Assembly (NCBI GenBank): GCA_027596035.1
Contig: JADGJA010000001.1
Location: 1 to 64,000 of the forward strand
Reading direction: 5' to 3'
DNA from: Thoreauomyces humboldtii
Taxonomy: Eukaryota; Chytridiomycota; Chytridiomycetes; Spizellomycetales; Powellomycetaceae
DNA: 64,000 nt
A program made the translations under genes and the position numbers. The notes beneath the pieces were generated by a model. The model ran no database searches. It was not told where the DNA came from and was given only the letters and a program-made list of their open reading frames with translations. This document shows, piece by piece, positions 32,064-43,877 of this stretch (the first letter of the stretch is position 1; every line of letters starts with the position of its first letter).

Positions 32064-33902
32064 TCATCCCAACCGTGCTGCGAAGGTCTTCGCCAACTCG
32101 ATTATGCCGGGGATTAGCGGTTCCATTCCGGGCGGACACACGCTGAGCATGATGTTCGGGATGTTGGCCTTCAACACTTCTGCCGATCGTTTGTCCAACT
32201 GTGAAAAGTCTCAGGATTCAGAAATGATGTAGCCAGCCACACGCATCCGAACTTACCTCGCTAACGTCCTCCTTGAACTGATAATGGCCGATGGCATCAA
32301 TCGGGTGGGTGACGACGCAGAGCTTTCGGTGGGGGTTCATGCGGTGGGACTGCTCGTTGCATCTCTTGGCGTACAGCAACGCGGCGCGGCGCACGGTTCT
32401 GTCGATGGCCGGAGGTTGGATCGAGACTCTGGCGAGATGCGGACGGATGTCTCGAATGCGTTGGTAGCGGGCGACCGCCTCTGTCCACTCGTGCACGGTC
32501 TCGGCGTCGGGCTCGTCGGTGTACGGACGAACGATGATGTGGGCGTCCGAGGCGCCGTATGCTTTCACGCACTGAATGATGTCTGCGATCTTCAGACTCT
32601 TGACCTTGTTTGCCGTGCCGCCCAGCTTCCCATCCATGTATGCCAGGAGAGGGCCTCTTCCCGCATCCGTGCATTGAGGGTGCGACGTGCGACCGATGAG
32701 ACAGATGTATGACTCTTCCCACATGCCGAGATGATGCTTCAGCCGGTCCTCAAACTCGTCAGTCGTCCAAGGCGAGCAAAGGGTTGTAACATCAGGCATC
32801 GACGGCTGATCGTGCCGCTTGCTCCAGAGGAAGCCGAGTGTTTGGGTGTTTCCATGTCCGTACTCCTCAAGCGAGAGTGCCGCGTCCTTGCGATGGCCGT
32901 GAACGATGAAAGCGTTTCCTCGAAGGGGCAGAGAAACCCGGGGGTCTGCGGGTGCAAAAAAAAAAAAGTGCGTGACTGGCGGTTCGGCTTGCCGCAGCGG
33001 TGCCGAGAACTGAGCTTGGTCCATGACGTCCATGAGTGCAAGGTCGTCGCTGATTGATTGATGCTGTAAACTTGATTGAAGGAAAGGCCCGTAGAGGGTG
33101 CCTGCTAGAGTCTGGAGATGAAAGTGCGTTTTTGTGGAGATCTTGTTTGCATGCGAGTCGGGAGCATCGCTATCGAAAAGTGGTCTTTGAAGCGCCAGGA
33201 CGATGCTCTTTTCCTCTTCCGGTGGTGGGCTCAACCGGAAACTTTCCTCTCGAGCCCAGCTTATCCTGTTCAAGACAAGGTGATTCAGAGATGAAACCAA
33301 GCGAGTCGGCTTTGCTCCAAGGCCCGGCTGGTGCACGGACCATAGCCATTGCTCACTTTTCGACACCTCTTGGTGGCAAGATCTTGCGCCATGGGAATCT
33401 GTTAGTTGCAACGCCATTCCTACTTTGACTTCGCACAAACATCGAAGACGCTTGACCGCTCCATCGTCATGCCCAACGCAACCCCTACTCAAAAGCGAAG
33501 GCAACTCTTGTGAGCACGCACTTTGGACGGGAAAAACGCAAAGTATGCCTAGGAGCCCTGATGCCGGATCCTTTCCCTGATACTCAAAAGGTACGGTGAG
33601 AATAGTCAAAGTTGGTCGTGGTCAGAAACATCGATGGAAGATTCCGTCGAAAGCCTAGAAAGCGTTGTCAGCACGGTTCTGTGGCTCTCCCCGATTCCGA
33701 ACCTACCTCGTTAACGCGAGCTAACAGACTGCAGCACGTCCAGAGAAAAGGGAGATCTCTCACAGATGTTCATGCGGTCCAGCGTGGGCGTCGCATGGGG
33801 CCTTTTGCTCAGAACAGCTCGATTCCTCGCAAGGACGCTCCGTAGCTTACTCCCTCCGCCCCCGAAATGGTTTCTGGTTGCACGAATCGGTCTTAGGAGC
33901 AT
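32064..33902 (-). CDS. orphan protein, 5' structure uncertain
   Basis: The secure part is exon 32064-32198 plus a long open exon read from about 33033 or upstream down to 32258; the intron 32199-32257 has GTAAGT...CACAG ends. The C-terminal region (SLKIADIIQCVKAYGASDAH, VVTHPIDAIGHYQFKEDV, NIMLSVCPPGMEPL) looks like a folded alpha/beta domain, but I do not recognise it. The same frame stays open to 33576. A possible first exon (33726-33902, starting MLLRPIRATRN, presequence-like) can be joined in phase through a 149-nt intron. A 12-T run at about 32955-32966 encodes four consecutive Phe, or marks a polypyrimidine tract before an acceptor at about 32950. Product unknown. Confidence 0.5.
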
Positions 33903-34450
33903 CTTTTGGCTCAAAGGACCCAAATCAGGTATCTCCGAGGTGTGGGAGCATATCTAGCCATCCATTTCGTTGGCGGAACTCAGGGATCCGATACTAGAAG
34001 TGGTTCGCAGGTTCTGCGCAGCATTGCCCTCTTGTGATTCGCACGTTCTGCAGGAATGACGCAGTGTGGTTGGCACGTTCTCGCTCTCGCATCAACCCAT
34101 TCGCATCGGACCATAAGCCTCTTCGGAAGTGCGAACTTCACGCTTTCCGGGTTTCCCCTCACTCCCACTCATTCAGGCCCTTCCGGGCGTCCCCGTTCCC
34201 TGAACCATAATTGCAAGCTCGTATCACGTCGGAGAGTACGGGTAACCCCCGTCCAGAGTCTGGATTTTATTTCTTTTTGGATTCCAAGAACCTGAGGACA
34301 AAAATCATGAATAAAAAGCCGTAGTACCAGGGAAGACGCGCTTACCACTGCGTTGTTCAAGGAGCTGTCCAGTGCTTCCATGGCTGCGCTCTCGACCCAA
34401 ACGTCCCAGAGCCAGAAATGTCGAAGCGCGCGCAGTCATCACCTCTCGAC

Positions 34451-34500
34451 TTATAGCACATGCGCAACAGACACTCGCACATGTTATAGCACATGCGCAA
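34451..34500 (+). repeat. 17-bp direct repeat, spacing 33 bp
   Basis: TTATAGCACATGCGCAA occurs at 34451-34467 and again, identical, at 34484-34500. Confidence 0.85.
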
Positions 34501-34840
34501 ATCCCGTTATCGGGTGGGGCAAGCCAATCGGGATGCCCCAATCGATGGCGCAATCCCTCCAAAACTTGGCATTGCCTAGCGCAAGCCTGGGGAAGGCCTT
34601 TTCGCTGGCGCTCAGGCGTTTTTCGCTCGCTTCGCCCCCAGCCTCCAGATTCTGCTATAAAGGAGACGTGTCCTCTCGCCTTCCTTCCAGCTTTTCTTCA
34701 ATCCCTTCCGATCTTTCCCCTTCAGTGCCAATTCCACCTCAGTGCCAATTCCTTGGGATCTCTTCAAACTCGACTCAGATTGGACCGCCTCTCCATTCTC
34801 TTGGATTCTCTCGACAAACAGACACCCGCCTCGGCGGCCC

Positions 34841-35095
34841 TCAGCAAGTTGGCTCTATCGACAAACGGGACTCGTCAAAGACATGGCTAGGCTTGCACTT
34901 ACCTTAGTATGTTGTCTTTGGCGAGAGCCTCAAACCGCCACAGCAACCCTCGGCAAGTTGGCTCTATCGACAAACGGGACTCGTTAAAGACATGGCTAGG
35001 CTTGCACTTACCTTAGTATGTTGTCTTTGGCGAGAGCCTCAATTCGCTTCGGCGACCCTCGGCAAGTTGGCTCTATCGACAAACTGGACTTGTCA
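34841..35095 (+). repeat. 109-bp tandem repeat array
   Basis: GCAAGTTGGCTCTATCGACA begins at 34844, 34953 and 35062, exactly 109 bp apart. Between these anchors the copies share AAAGACATGGCTAGGCTTGC and the following CACTTACCTTAGTATG segment almost without change; the third copy is partial. A TATA-like TATAAAG at 34656 and a pyrimidine-rich leader lie 180 bp upstream. The array may therefore be transcribed, but no protein is supported. Confidence 0.85.
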
Positions 35096-35954
35096 ACCAA
35101 CGCTCGGTATTCTTCCCACTACCCCATTCTTCGAACACGATTGAACTAATGCTTTGAGATGATAACCTGGTAAAGCAACCGCATGCCTTTTGGTGACCCG
35201 GTGGCTTCCTGCGGGAAGTCAAAATATACCCCACTTGTTAATGCAGCTTGCCATACTATGGTGAACCGTCCCCAGCCTGTGTAAAAATGCAGAGGGGCAA
35301 GATGAAAACATAAGATGAAAGTATGAAGCCTGGGAACCGGGAGTTCTACGGAACAGTCTTTGTTGTCCGTGTGGAATGTGTGCGCTGCAACAGATAAATG
35401 GGGCATAGGTTGACCCTGGGGGCAGCGACGCAGGAGCGCGCGATGGACGCGTCGAAAATCCTTAAACCTGCTGTTAGTATGAAAAGGACTGTGCGGGAGG
35501 TGAAGCCCGCTGATGAGGGAATCATGGTGTAGCGACCAGAAGCAGATACAAGAATAGACCATTATCAACGCAGCTTCGAGACGCCGAGGAGTCCATGCTT
35601 TCCAAGGTCATGGAAGGTCATTGCGATGGGGTCCCTTTGTGGACGGAGTGAGGCAGTCCGAGCGCTCTTGTCCGAAAGTGACCGTCGTAGAGAGCCCTAT
35701 CGTGCCTTGTGCCCTGCTAGTTCGCCGCCACCTCCATTCCGCCAGGTGGACGAAACAATTAGGCTTCAATGCAAAGAAATCAACCACCGAGACAGAGATT
35801 TGCAAGCGGTTCAACATGACATCAGATTGCTGGGGGTATTATGATATGAAGAAAACTAAGAAACGACAAAAGCTCTGTGCACGGCGAGAAGAAAGAGGCA
35901 GACTGACAAGTGGCCAGGAAGGTCGGACATAGAAACGAGCTAGAAAGTATGTAA

Positions 35955-37494
35955 TCATTCGGATGGCGTTGGCAGGGTGCTGGCATCGAACTAGAGAACG
36001 AAGGGTGGTAAGTACGCAAGCCCGACGATCACAGAAAAAACGAGGAAAAAACTCACCTCTCCCTTCTTCAGAGCTTCCAATGTTCGAGCGAGCTCCCCGT
36101 CGTTCCCGTCCTGCGGTGCGGAGGATACCATGGGGACGCCAGAATTCGCCGCGGCGAGGAGGGTTCGCATGACCTCTTCTGGCGATGCACCAGGAGTTCC
36201 CAGGGCTCCGGACAATGCCGCGAGGATGTCCTCATTCGAATGTTGTTGCGGTTGTGCGGGTGTTGCAAGCGGGGGCGTGTGGGAGTTCGACATGAAGGGT
36301 GACGGGCTGACGGGGCCTTGCGGCAAGGTGGGCGAGTATTCCTCCTGTCCAGAACCTTTTTGTGTCGCATCGATCGACGCATAAGGTGGGGTGATGGAGG
36401 GTTCGGAATGCGGAGAGGCTGACAGGTTGGATCCGGCAGGATCGGGACTTTCGCCCGCTTCGGCTTCGAGTTGATTTATGCGCGCTTGGCACTTCTGTTA
36501 AGGCGGTACATCAATGAGAAGCCGTCCCCTGGTCCCACATTCCACCAAAGCTCGACAGAGATATCTTCACCTCTAATTCCAGCCCGTCGCCTTTCGAGAA
36601 CAGCTGCATCCGCTCGCTCAACGCAGACAGCTCGTTTATCAGTTCGGCGCGCTGCGCGACAGCCTGCTTCAGTGTCTCCTGATATTGTCGTAGATGCACC
36701 AGAGTTTCGCTCGGTGTATCGGACGATGGAATGTTCAACAGAGTCTCCGACTTTGACTTTGCCGCGTCGAGTTTTCGAATGGTCTCGAGATGTTGCGCGA
36801 TGGATGCGGCTTCGCCGGTCAACGGACTCGCTGCTTGAGCACCGGACCCTGGCCGGTTCACTGAGGATTGACGATGTCACGTCAGACTGAAAACGCAGAC
36901 TTCGAAGCCGATCGTGCTGTCCAGCGTGCAAGACGCGCTCACGTACCCAACTTTGCCTTGATGGCCTGGACATAGTCCGTGGAATAGATCCTTCGCTCCT
37001 CCAAGATGCTCAATATCCTACCGATCTTTTGCTGGGTCTCGGCGGGAGTGTGACGGAAGGCGTGTGGGAGCGTCTCTGGAAAAACTTTGGCAAACTCCTT
37101 GACGAACTCCTCGCCTTTCCTTCTGGAACTCTGGACCACGTCGTTGGCCAGGTAAACGAACGAGAGCTTCCGAGCCGGGGTTGCTGATGGAAAAGGGACC
37201 GGTCAGAACGATGCAGTCGTGGGGCCAAAGACTCGCCGAAGGCGATGAGCTCCCTAACCTTTGTGCAGCTCCCGAGCCCAGGTTTGCACGCTAGACGCCG
37301 CATGCTTTCGGTGATACATAAGCCCTGGTAGGTAAAGCGAGATCAGCGAACAAAGTTCCGAGACCTCCGGGCCGATTGACCCGTTCTGCAGGAGTCTTGG
37401 TGTGCATACATTGCGAGAGCACCGTTATGCTGTCTTGAGTGTCCACAAGCTTTGAAAGCTTGTGAACGAGAGAAGCCTCGGTGTAGGAGGTCAT
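35955..37494 (-). CDS. CID-domain protein, RTT103/RPRD-like
   Basis: Six exons on the minus strand: 37410-37494, 37259-37324, 36947-37183, 36571-36860, 36057-36494, 35955-35990; 383 aa. The N-terminal 130 residues are a CTD-interacting domain: SYTEASLVHKLSKLVDTQDS, then LMYHRKHAASSVQTWARELH, then FVYLANDVVQSSRRKGEEF. A coiled coil (about 150-225) and a Pro/Gln-rich tail follow. Proteins of this type bind phosphorylated repeats of the RNA polymerase II C-terminal domain and act in termination (yeast Rtt103) or as CTD scaffolds (RPRD1). The last exon is only 36 nt and encodes FDASTLPTPSE. Confidence 0.93.
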
Positions 37495-37888
37495 GGCAGT
37501 AAGAAATGGTTTGCTGATGCGGGTGGTCCTGAGCTTGACACGACACGCCAGCAGACGAGCGAGGGACGTTGATATTGGAAGTGAAGCTGGTTCGAAGACT
37601 ACTCTGGGTGCGGTATATCGTGCGGATGGCGGTCAGGGTGGAGTTGGAGCGATGCCCAGTGTGTGTGCGTGTGCGTGTGTGAAAAGTGCAAGGTGGTAAG
37701 AGTCATCGACCCGTTTCTCGACAGCGACTCTGAACTAGAATGAATGACTCGCTGACTCTATGCTACGTATCGGCTTCTGTGATTGTGTATTATGTGTGAT
37801 TGCTTGAAGGACAGCGAGGAAGAGAAAGGTCCTCGCTGAGGACTACCTGGGGAAAAAAGGTTCGACAGTTTATCTAACGACGAGAGTC

Positions 37889-38533
37889 TCAACAAGGGAG
37901 AGGGGCGGACGCCGTGACCATGCTGAGGAATCCGACGGCACGGGGGCCAAAGCCCAGGAAGCTCATCGGAGGCAGTAGATCCAACCCGATTGCGATGGCC
38001 GCGGCCGGAATGGGCACCACGGGTGAGACTAACTTTGTGGGAAGCTGGCAAAGGATGACGCCTGCGGTGAGGAGGGTGAGGGCTCCCCATTGCATCGGCG
38101 TGAGGGAGCGCTTCAGGACGATGACGAAGCACACGGAGGTGGCCAAGATTTTCAGCTGAGCGGTGACCTGGAAGGTCGGTGCGTCGAGTCTGCTGATCGC
38201 AAAGTACTGCCACCAATTTTGCACTGCGTATGAGGCGGCAGGGATCGCCATCTTTACGAAGTCGGATTCCGGACCCGCGGCCGTCTCTTTGAGGTCCTTG
38301 GCGCGGGTTCCTGCCGTCTCCGGGTGAGTGTAAAGCCAGATCAACGTCGAAGCACAAAGCTTGAGGCACTCCGCCACAAAGACAGCGGTAGATGGCACGT
38401 AGCCGCGTCCGGGTTGCATGCGCAACCATCGCATTATGAGCACCAGCGTGCAGTTTTGAAGCATCAGGGCGACGATGGAGAACATCCTCTGCCGAGAGGA
38501 AGGTGCAATCGGCTTGGAGGTCATTGTTGTCAT
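37889..38533 (-). CDS. nucleotide-sugar transporter, SLC35A-like, C-terminally short
   Basis: ORF of 214 aa with the N-terminal half of a Golgi nucleotide-sugar transporter. It shows LMLQNCTLVLIMRW, then FVAECLKLCASTLIW, then AIPAASYAVQNWWQYFAISRLDAPTFQVTAQLKIL, the most conserved block of the UDP-galactose/CMP-sialic-acid transporter family. Members of the family normally have ten helices and over 300 residues; here the frame ends after about helix six (VGFLSMVTASAPLPC). I found no exons downstream before the RTT103-like gene, whose start is 395 bp away. It may be a truncated pseudogene, or carry a frameshift. A 17-bp direct repeat directly precedes the start. Confidence 0.75.
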   Translation of the reverse strand: MTTMTSKPIAPSSRQRMFSIVALMLQNCTLVLIMRWLRMQPGRGYVPSTAVFVAECLKLCASTLIWLYTHPETAGTRAKDLKETAAGPESDFVKMAIPAASYAVQNWWQYFAISRLDAPTFQVTAQLKILATSVCFVIVLKRSLTPMQWGALTLLTAGVILCQLPTKLVSPVVPIPAAAIAIGLDLLPPMSFLGFGPRAVGFLSMVTASAPLPC

Positions 38534-38567
38534 GCCCCGAGGGTAAAAGTTGCCCCGAGGGTAAAAG
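38533..38567 (+). repeat. 17-bp direct repeat next to a start codon
   Basis: TGCCCCGAGGGTAAAAG occurs at 38533-38549 and 38551-38567, one base apart, overlapping the first base of the transporter start codon and its 5' UTR. Confidence 0.85.
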
Positions 38568-38675
38568 ATTGTGGATTTCCAACTATCGAAACTTTCGAAC
38601 GGGTCTCAAGTAAGGACGGGGCGAGACCGGCAAAGCGCAGAACAGCACTTACCGTGGAATCAAAGAACATCGTTG

Positions 38676-39851
38676 TCATTGGGCGTATCTTGATGATACA
38701 ACAGCGGCCACAAAATCTGCGAGAATCTTTTTGGACAAAGCTGCTCCGATAGCTTTACGTCCATTCCCACCACCGTTCTGAACCAGAGTTTCCCGCGCGC
38801 CAGCGTCCTTGCACTTTTCCAGAGCGTCCATGAGACTGGGCAGCGAGGCAGAATTTGAGTATGCTGCAGGTATGATGTGCATTTTTGGTCTTCATCCACC
38901 CACCTTCGCATCGTGGGAAAGGTTTTGACGAAGGCAGCCGCTTTTTCTCCGCTCACACCCTTGACAGTCATCAGCTGCCTGATCCAGATGTCTTGGAGCT
39001 TATAGTCCTTCGACTTGTTGTTCAAAGACTGGAACGTTGAGAAGGTAATATATAAAGCTCCTCCGTGCTGCTGCTCAAAAAGCTCTCGTTGTTCCTTGAA
39101 CGTGTCCTTCGTAACTAGCTGCGGTGGAATTCCCACCAGATCCTTTCTCTACGTGACAAATATGAGCTTTGGCGGACTGCGCAAAGATTCGTGAGGATGG
39201 TACGTACAATAAGCAAAGCAGCCACCTGCTTTGTCATTCTGACGAGGTATTGAATCGACTCATCAAGGGAAGCTGTTTGCTTGAGGAAAAAGCCGTTCAT
39301 GATTTGGACCTGCGTCATGGCGGTTCGTATTGCTGTCATTCCAAAGTCGATGGCCCGAGCCAGACTTGGTGACTTTTCGACCAGGTAGATCCTATGCCGA
39401 ATCCCGCAGGTCATCAGACGAAGCTACTGGATGGGAAGCCTTTGAGCACCAGTCACGGGAAAAAGTCTAATCAGCGTAAGAGTGGAAACAGTACCTTCTG
39501 GTCCTTGAATCGAGAGTCTTTGATGCTGACCACCAGATCATCGGTAGTTTTCCTTTCGATAATATAGTCGAGGACTACTTCGGTCTCAGTGTTCCCGTCC
39601 GATGCTACCAAAAGCGAGCCAAGTTAGAGCGCGGATCAAATTACCTGCTTCCCTCCAATTTCCTCACCGTTTCGTGACCGAGCAATCCACATAAAGTCGC
39701 CAATGGGAAGAGCCCTCGTGAGGGTCTTGACGCCCTGCATTTCCAGCTGCTCCTGAATGTACGTCCGGTCTTTTCGAAACTTGACTTCGCGAGTGTCGAC
39801 TACACAGAAGATATCGAATGAGCCCGAAGGTAGCCGTATGGAGTCCTGCAT
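38676..39851 (-). CDS. MUS81-type structure-specific endonuclease, N-terminally short
   Basis: Five exons on the minus strand: 39668-39851, 39495-39604, 39208-39423, 38904-39148, 38676-38835; 304 aa. The XPF-type nuclease domain has VDTREVKFRKDR, GDFMWIA and the active-site motif IERKTTDD (ERKx3D), with DSRFKDQK and RIYLVEK following. A helix-hairpin-helix region contains VKGVSGEKAAAFV. In the Mus81-Eme1/Mms4 heterodimer this subunit cuts branched DNA at stalled forks and recombination intermediates. Full-length fungal Mus81 has about 250 further N-terminal residues (HhH and winged helix). Only 310 bp separate this start from the divergent LRRCC1-like gene, so that region seems absent. The start is the first ATG of the conserved block and could lie further upstream. 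Confidence 0.85.
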
Positions 39852-40161
39852 TTTGCTTGCTATGAAGGCAAGTGTAGTATGTATCGGCCCATTGCTTTTG
39901 CCAACGAGGAATGTTGCCTGGGATAATGTACTGTGTGTGGGTATCATGGTAAGAGTCATCGAGTGTCTCCCCGTTTCCCGACAGCGACTCCCTTTCCGTG
40001 TTGTCGTCGTCTCCTTCAACCACTCCCCCTTACCCTCAGTCAACAGCTAAGTCATACGCGGCGGCAGACGCCGATCGATCGGAACTCGGTCCTAGGTTAT
40101 AGTTTGAGGAGGACGGAGGACGAGAGGAGGGGCTCACTCTGCGCATGCTTGCCCCCTGCGC

Positions 40162-43100
40162 ATGTTCGTCTCGGAGATCAATGGCGACCTCGCGTCGCTC
40201 CGTGATCTCCACTCGCGTCTCGACGTTGAGAGCAGGGACGCAACAGGTCGTCCGTTCGCACCGGAAGCCGTCGTGGCCATCAACCTACACTCCAACAACA
40301 TCCGTCACATAGATGCCACCATCATCCATCTCTTTCGCTCCCTCACCGTCCTCGACCTTTCCAGCAACCTCTTGGAGGAGATCCAAGGCCTGGACGGAGC
40401 TCCCAACCTCGTCGAGCTGAACCTATCCAACAACAGGCTCACGAGCGTGCAGAATCTGGGATCTTTGATCCGTCTGTGCAGTCTCAACGTATCCTTCAAC
40501 AAGATCGCCGTCTTGGATGGCCTCAGGGACCTGCACGGACCGCGCTTCTCCTTGCAGGTCCTGGACGTCAAGGGAAACGCCATCGAGCGACTCGAGGTGC
40601 TCGAGGACCTGAGAGGATGCGCGAAGTTACGGCACCTTGTCGTGCGCGGAGAAGGAATCGCATCGAAGGTCAATCCCATCTGTAACCAAACCGCGTACTC
40701 TCCTAGAAGAGTGTTCTCTTACTTGCCTGGACTAAAATCTCTGGACGGCCGAACTCCGGATGGAGCGCGAGTCTCGCGGAGCTTCGTGCCTCCCGTCTTG
40801 CAGAGCTCCCCGGAGGAGCATGGACCTACTCGTCCGCCATCTGCATTGCATCCCCTTCGCACAATCAACAACATGAACACGCCGTCAGGGATGCCCACGA
40901 CCCGCAGGCCAAGCTCAGGACAGAAGACCAGAGTCGAATCTTCTGAATCGCAGATCTTTAACGACAGACTTGCATATTTGGAAAAGCAGATCGACACGCT
41001 CGTGGCATCCACGGAGCGTCGCAGTTTGGAACGTGCCGGCGGCCGCGATCGCACGGACACGACCCGGATGGCCAACCTGTACGGCGAGATGCAACAACTC
41101 CTGGATGAGAGCCGCGTTGATACCTCGGGCTTGTCCAAGAAGAATACCGCTGGTTCGGCTATCCTGTCGAGGCTAGAGAAGCAACTCGCTGCCCTGTCCG
41201 ATACTATGGCAAAAAGAAGCCGGGACGCGGCAGCAGCAACGCTCCCACGGGATGCTTCGACCGTAGGTCCCGCTCGAACGCGAATCCCGACCACCAAGAA
41301 GCCACCGACGAAACCGCAGAAGATGGAAGCAGAGTACGACGAGCAGTACCAGCTTTGGAAACGTCGGAAGCGGCAAGCGCGTCTGGAATTGGAAAACACC
41401 CCACCTATCGAAGACAGTGGCGAGTCCGAACGTTCGGCATCCTCCCATGAGATCCCCGTCCCGCGCAAGCCCAAAACCCGATCCCGAAAACCCAGTACCA
41501 CCGTCGCTCAAACTAACGATACGATGCCTGCAGACGTGATCGCCGACCCACAGCAGTCAAAAATAGCTGGTGCAGCCAACAACCGTCTCATTCAAGCGAT
41601 GGAGGAGGAGGAGAAACGTCTGCGCGCGAACGAGAGCACGTATGCGGAGCAGATCAAGGCTCTTTTGGCTGAACTCGGCGTGGAACGAGAGAAAAGCAAA
41701 GCTGCAGAGGCCTCGCGGCTGGACATGGAGAAACAGATCGAGAAGCTTCGGACTAGTGCGGTTGCCGTTGCGAAGCAGGTGCAAGATAGCAACGCTGCTT
41801 TACTGGCTTCGCACGAAAAGGAGATGAAAGCGGCGCGGGACGAAATCGCAGCTATGAAAGGCCAGATCGCTCTCATGGACGATGAGAAGAGAATTCTTCA
41901 GTCAAAACTGGTCAAGCAGACTGCCAAACTCGAGGCAGTGCGACATTCTTCTCATGACGATCAAGGAGTTCTGCTGACGATGGAACGACAGCTCCAAGCC
42001 GCTGAGGAGGCCAATTCCAAGTTGTCCATCAGACTACTGAAGGAAAGGGAGAGCACGAAGATGAAACTGGCGGAGGTGAATATCCATCAAACCCGGGGAT
42101 GCCGCTCACCCTTGATTGACTCACACGGGTACTTTAGGCCCACACGGAGAGCGACATCTACAAATCAACCATCAGGCAGCTTCAAAAGGAAGCAAATACT
42201 ATGCAGCGGCAGCTGGCTGTCAGGGACTGTGACAGCCGCCAGCAGATGCGTGAGATCTCATCGTGAGAGCGCGCTCTGATATCCCTCCTTTGGGTTCCTG
42301 TTCCTCAACAATGTTTCTCATCGTTTTATTCGCAGGACGCTTAACACGGAACTTAAATCTGCGATCGCGGAAACAACGACACGCATGACCGAGAAGCACA
42401 GAGAAGAAGTGGATGTGCTCACTCGTCAATTACAAAGCACAAGAGAAGCGTATAGCGCATTAGAGGAAGAATACCGGAAAGGCATCAAGGGTAAGTGCAG
42501 TCGTGCAACGATCGAACCATGGCTTCAGCTTAATCGTGCCATATCTTTTCAGAGGAGCAAGGACGTTCCATGCACTTGCAAACGGTGTGCACCGAGCTTT
42601 CGCAGCAGAGTTCGGATCAGCAGAAGGTCGGTCAGATACATTGCATCCACAATGAAGGACAACAGTCGCTTACTATTTAAGTTTGAGCAGACCTTGGAGT
42701 TGGCTAGGAGCAAGGAAAAGGAAATGGCAGCCGTGATTCATCAACTTTCATCGGTGCTGAAAGATCAGAAGGGAAAGATTGCGGACATGACACTCAAGCA
42801 GCAGGCTGCGTTTACAGTATTCGAGGTATGTATGTTGTAAGGTTACACAGAATGTAGGGCGAGATCCCGCTGACCTTTTTCCTTTCTTTCGGTGCTCACA
42901 GGAGAAAGTTCAATCACTGGAGGATCGGCTCAAAGCAGCGCTAAAAACACGCACCGAGCTCCGAGCGCTCCAAGGGGAAAGGGCATCCGAAAAAGCCACC
43001 CTGGCCACCCTCAAAGAGGACCAACAACGCGCCCACGCGCATCTCACAGAACGCGAAGCCGAATGCACCCGCCTCCAATCCGAGATTGACCACCTCCGAT

Positions 43101-43877
43101 CCGAGATGACCCTATTCGACCAAACACGCGACTCGCACGACCAGACGATCCGGATAAAGAACAAGATGCTCGACGATCAGAACGAGACGATTCGGAACCT
43201 GAAGCAGAACCTCGACAACAAGTGCCGTGAGCATCAGAACCTCGTCGTCGACGTATCGAAGCGGGAGGAGGATCTCAAGGATCGATTGGATGCGGAGCGG
43301 GCCATCAAGGGGGATCTTCAACAGGAGGTCGAGGCCCAAGCTCAGTTGATCGAGCATCTGCAGTCTCTTGTCGGAGACTACAAGGCCGAAAGAAGCAACC
43401 TTCGCAAGGAGTTGACGGACGTGTCGAAGCGATTGAGGGAACGGAACGAGAGCATACATCTCATCGAGGAGGAGGTCGCTCGCATTCGGGCAGTCTATAA
43501 AGCGAAAGAGGAGCGGTGGGCCCAGGAGGCCGACTCCACCCTGAAAGCCGAACAAATGGCCAACCTGGACATGAAGCTGACATATGAGGTAATGAGAACC
43601 GGGGTGTGCGATTTACCGGTCCTTCCAATCTGACTGTCTTTCACTTCTCCTCTCTCCTCGCGAGAAGGCCCAAGCGTCCCGTCTCGCCGCTTTGGAGCGG
43701 GAACGCGATGTGATGCTCCAGTCGGTCCACAACATGCAGCAGGAGGTGGAAGCTGCCACGAAGCAACGGGAGCAACACGAGGCCGAGATGCGCATAGTGC
43801 TCTCCGAGCTTGACAGACAGAAGCAGCGCATGAACGAGAAGATGAGTCGACTCAAGGAGGCTTTCTCTGATGCTTGA
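40162..43877 (+). CDS. LRR and coiled-coil centrosomal protein, LRRCC1-like
   Basis: Seven exons: 40162-42075, 42138-42262, 42336-42490, 42553-42626, 42682-42825, 42902-43588, 43668-43877; 1102 aa. The first 190 residues are SDS22-type leucine-rich repeats (LTVLDLSSNLLEEIQGLDG, LVELNLSNNRLTSVQNL) closed by an LRR cap (YSPRRVFSYLPGLKSLDG). From about residue 260 to the end the protein is mostly coiled coil, rich in Glu, Lys, Gln and Arg. This is the architecture of LRRCC1/CLERC, a centriole and centrosome component in animals and ciliated protists. Finding it here suggests centrioles and therefore zoospores. The exact orthology is inferred from architecture; another LRR coiled-coil ciliary protein is possible. 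Confidence 0.85.

Larger units (their letters stand above)
33903..35954. other. gene-poor tract with repeats
   Basis: About 2 kb without a gene I can support. It contains a 17-bp direct repeat (34451-34467 and 34484-34500), a TATA-like element (34656-34662), a 109-bp tandem array (about 34841-35095), and a minus-strand open frame (35146-35568) of unconvincing composition. Confidence 0.6.

Noticed and set aside
35146..35568. 140-codon minus-strand frame in the repeat tract
   Set aside because: Some hydrophobic/aromatic character but no motif, no intron support and no start context; not enough to call a gene.
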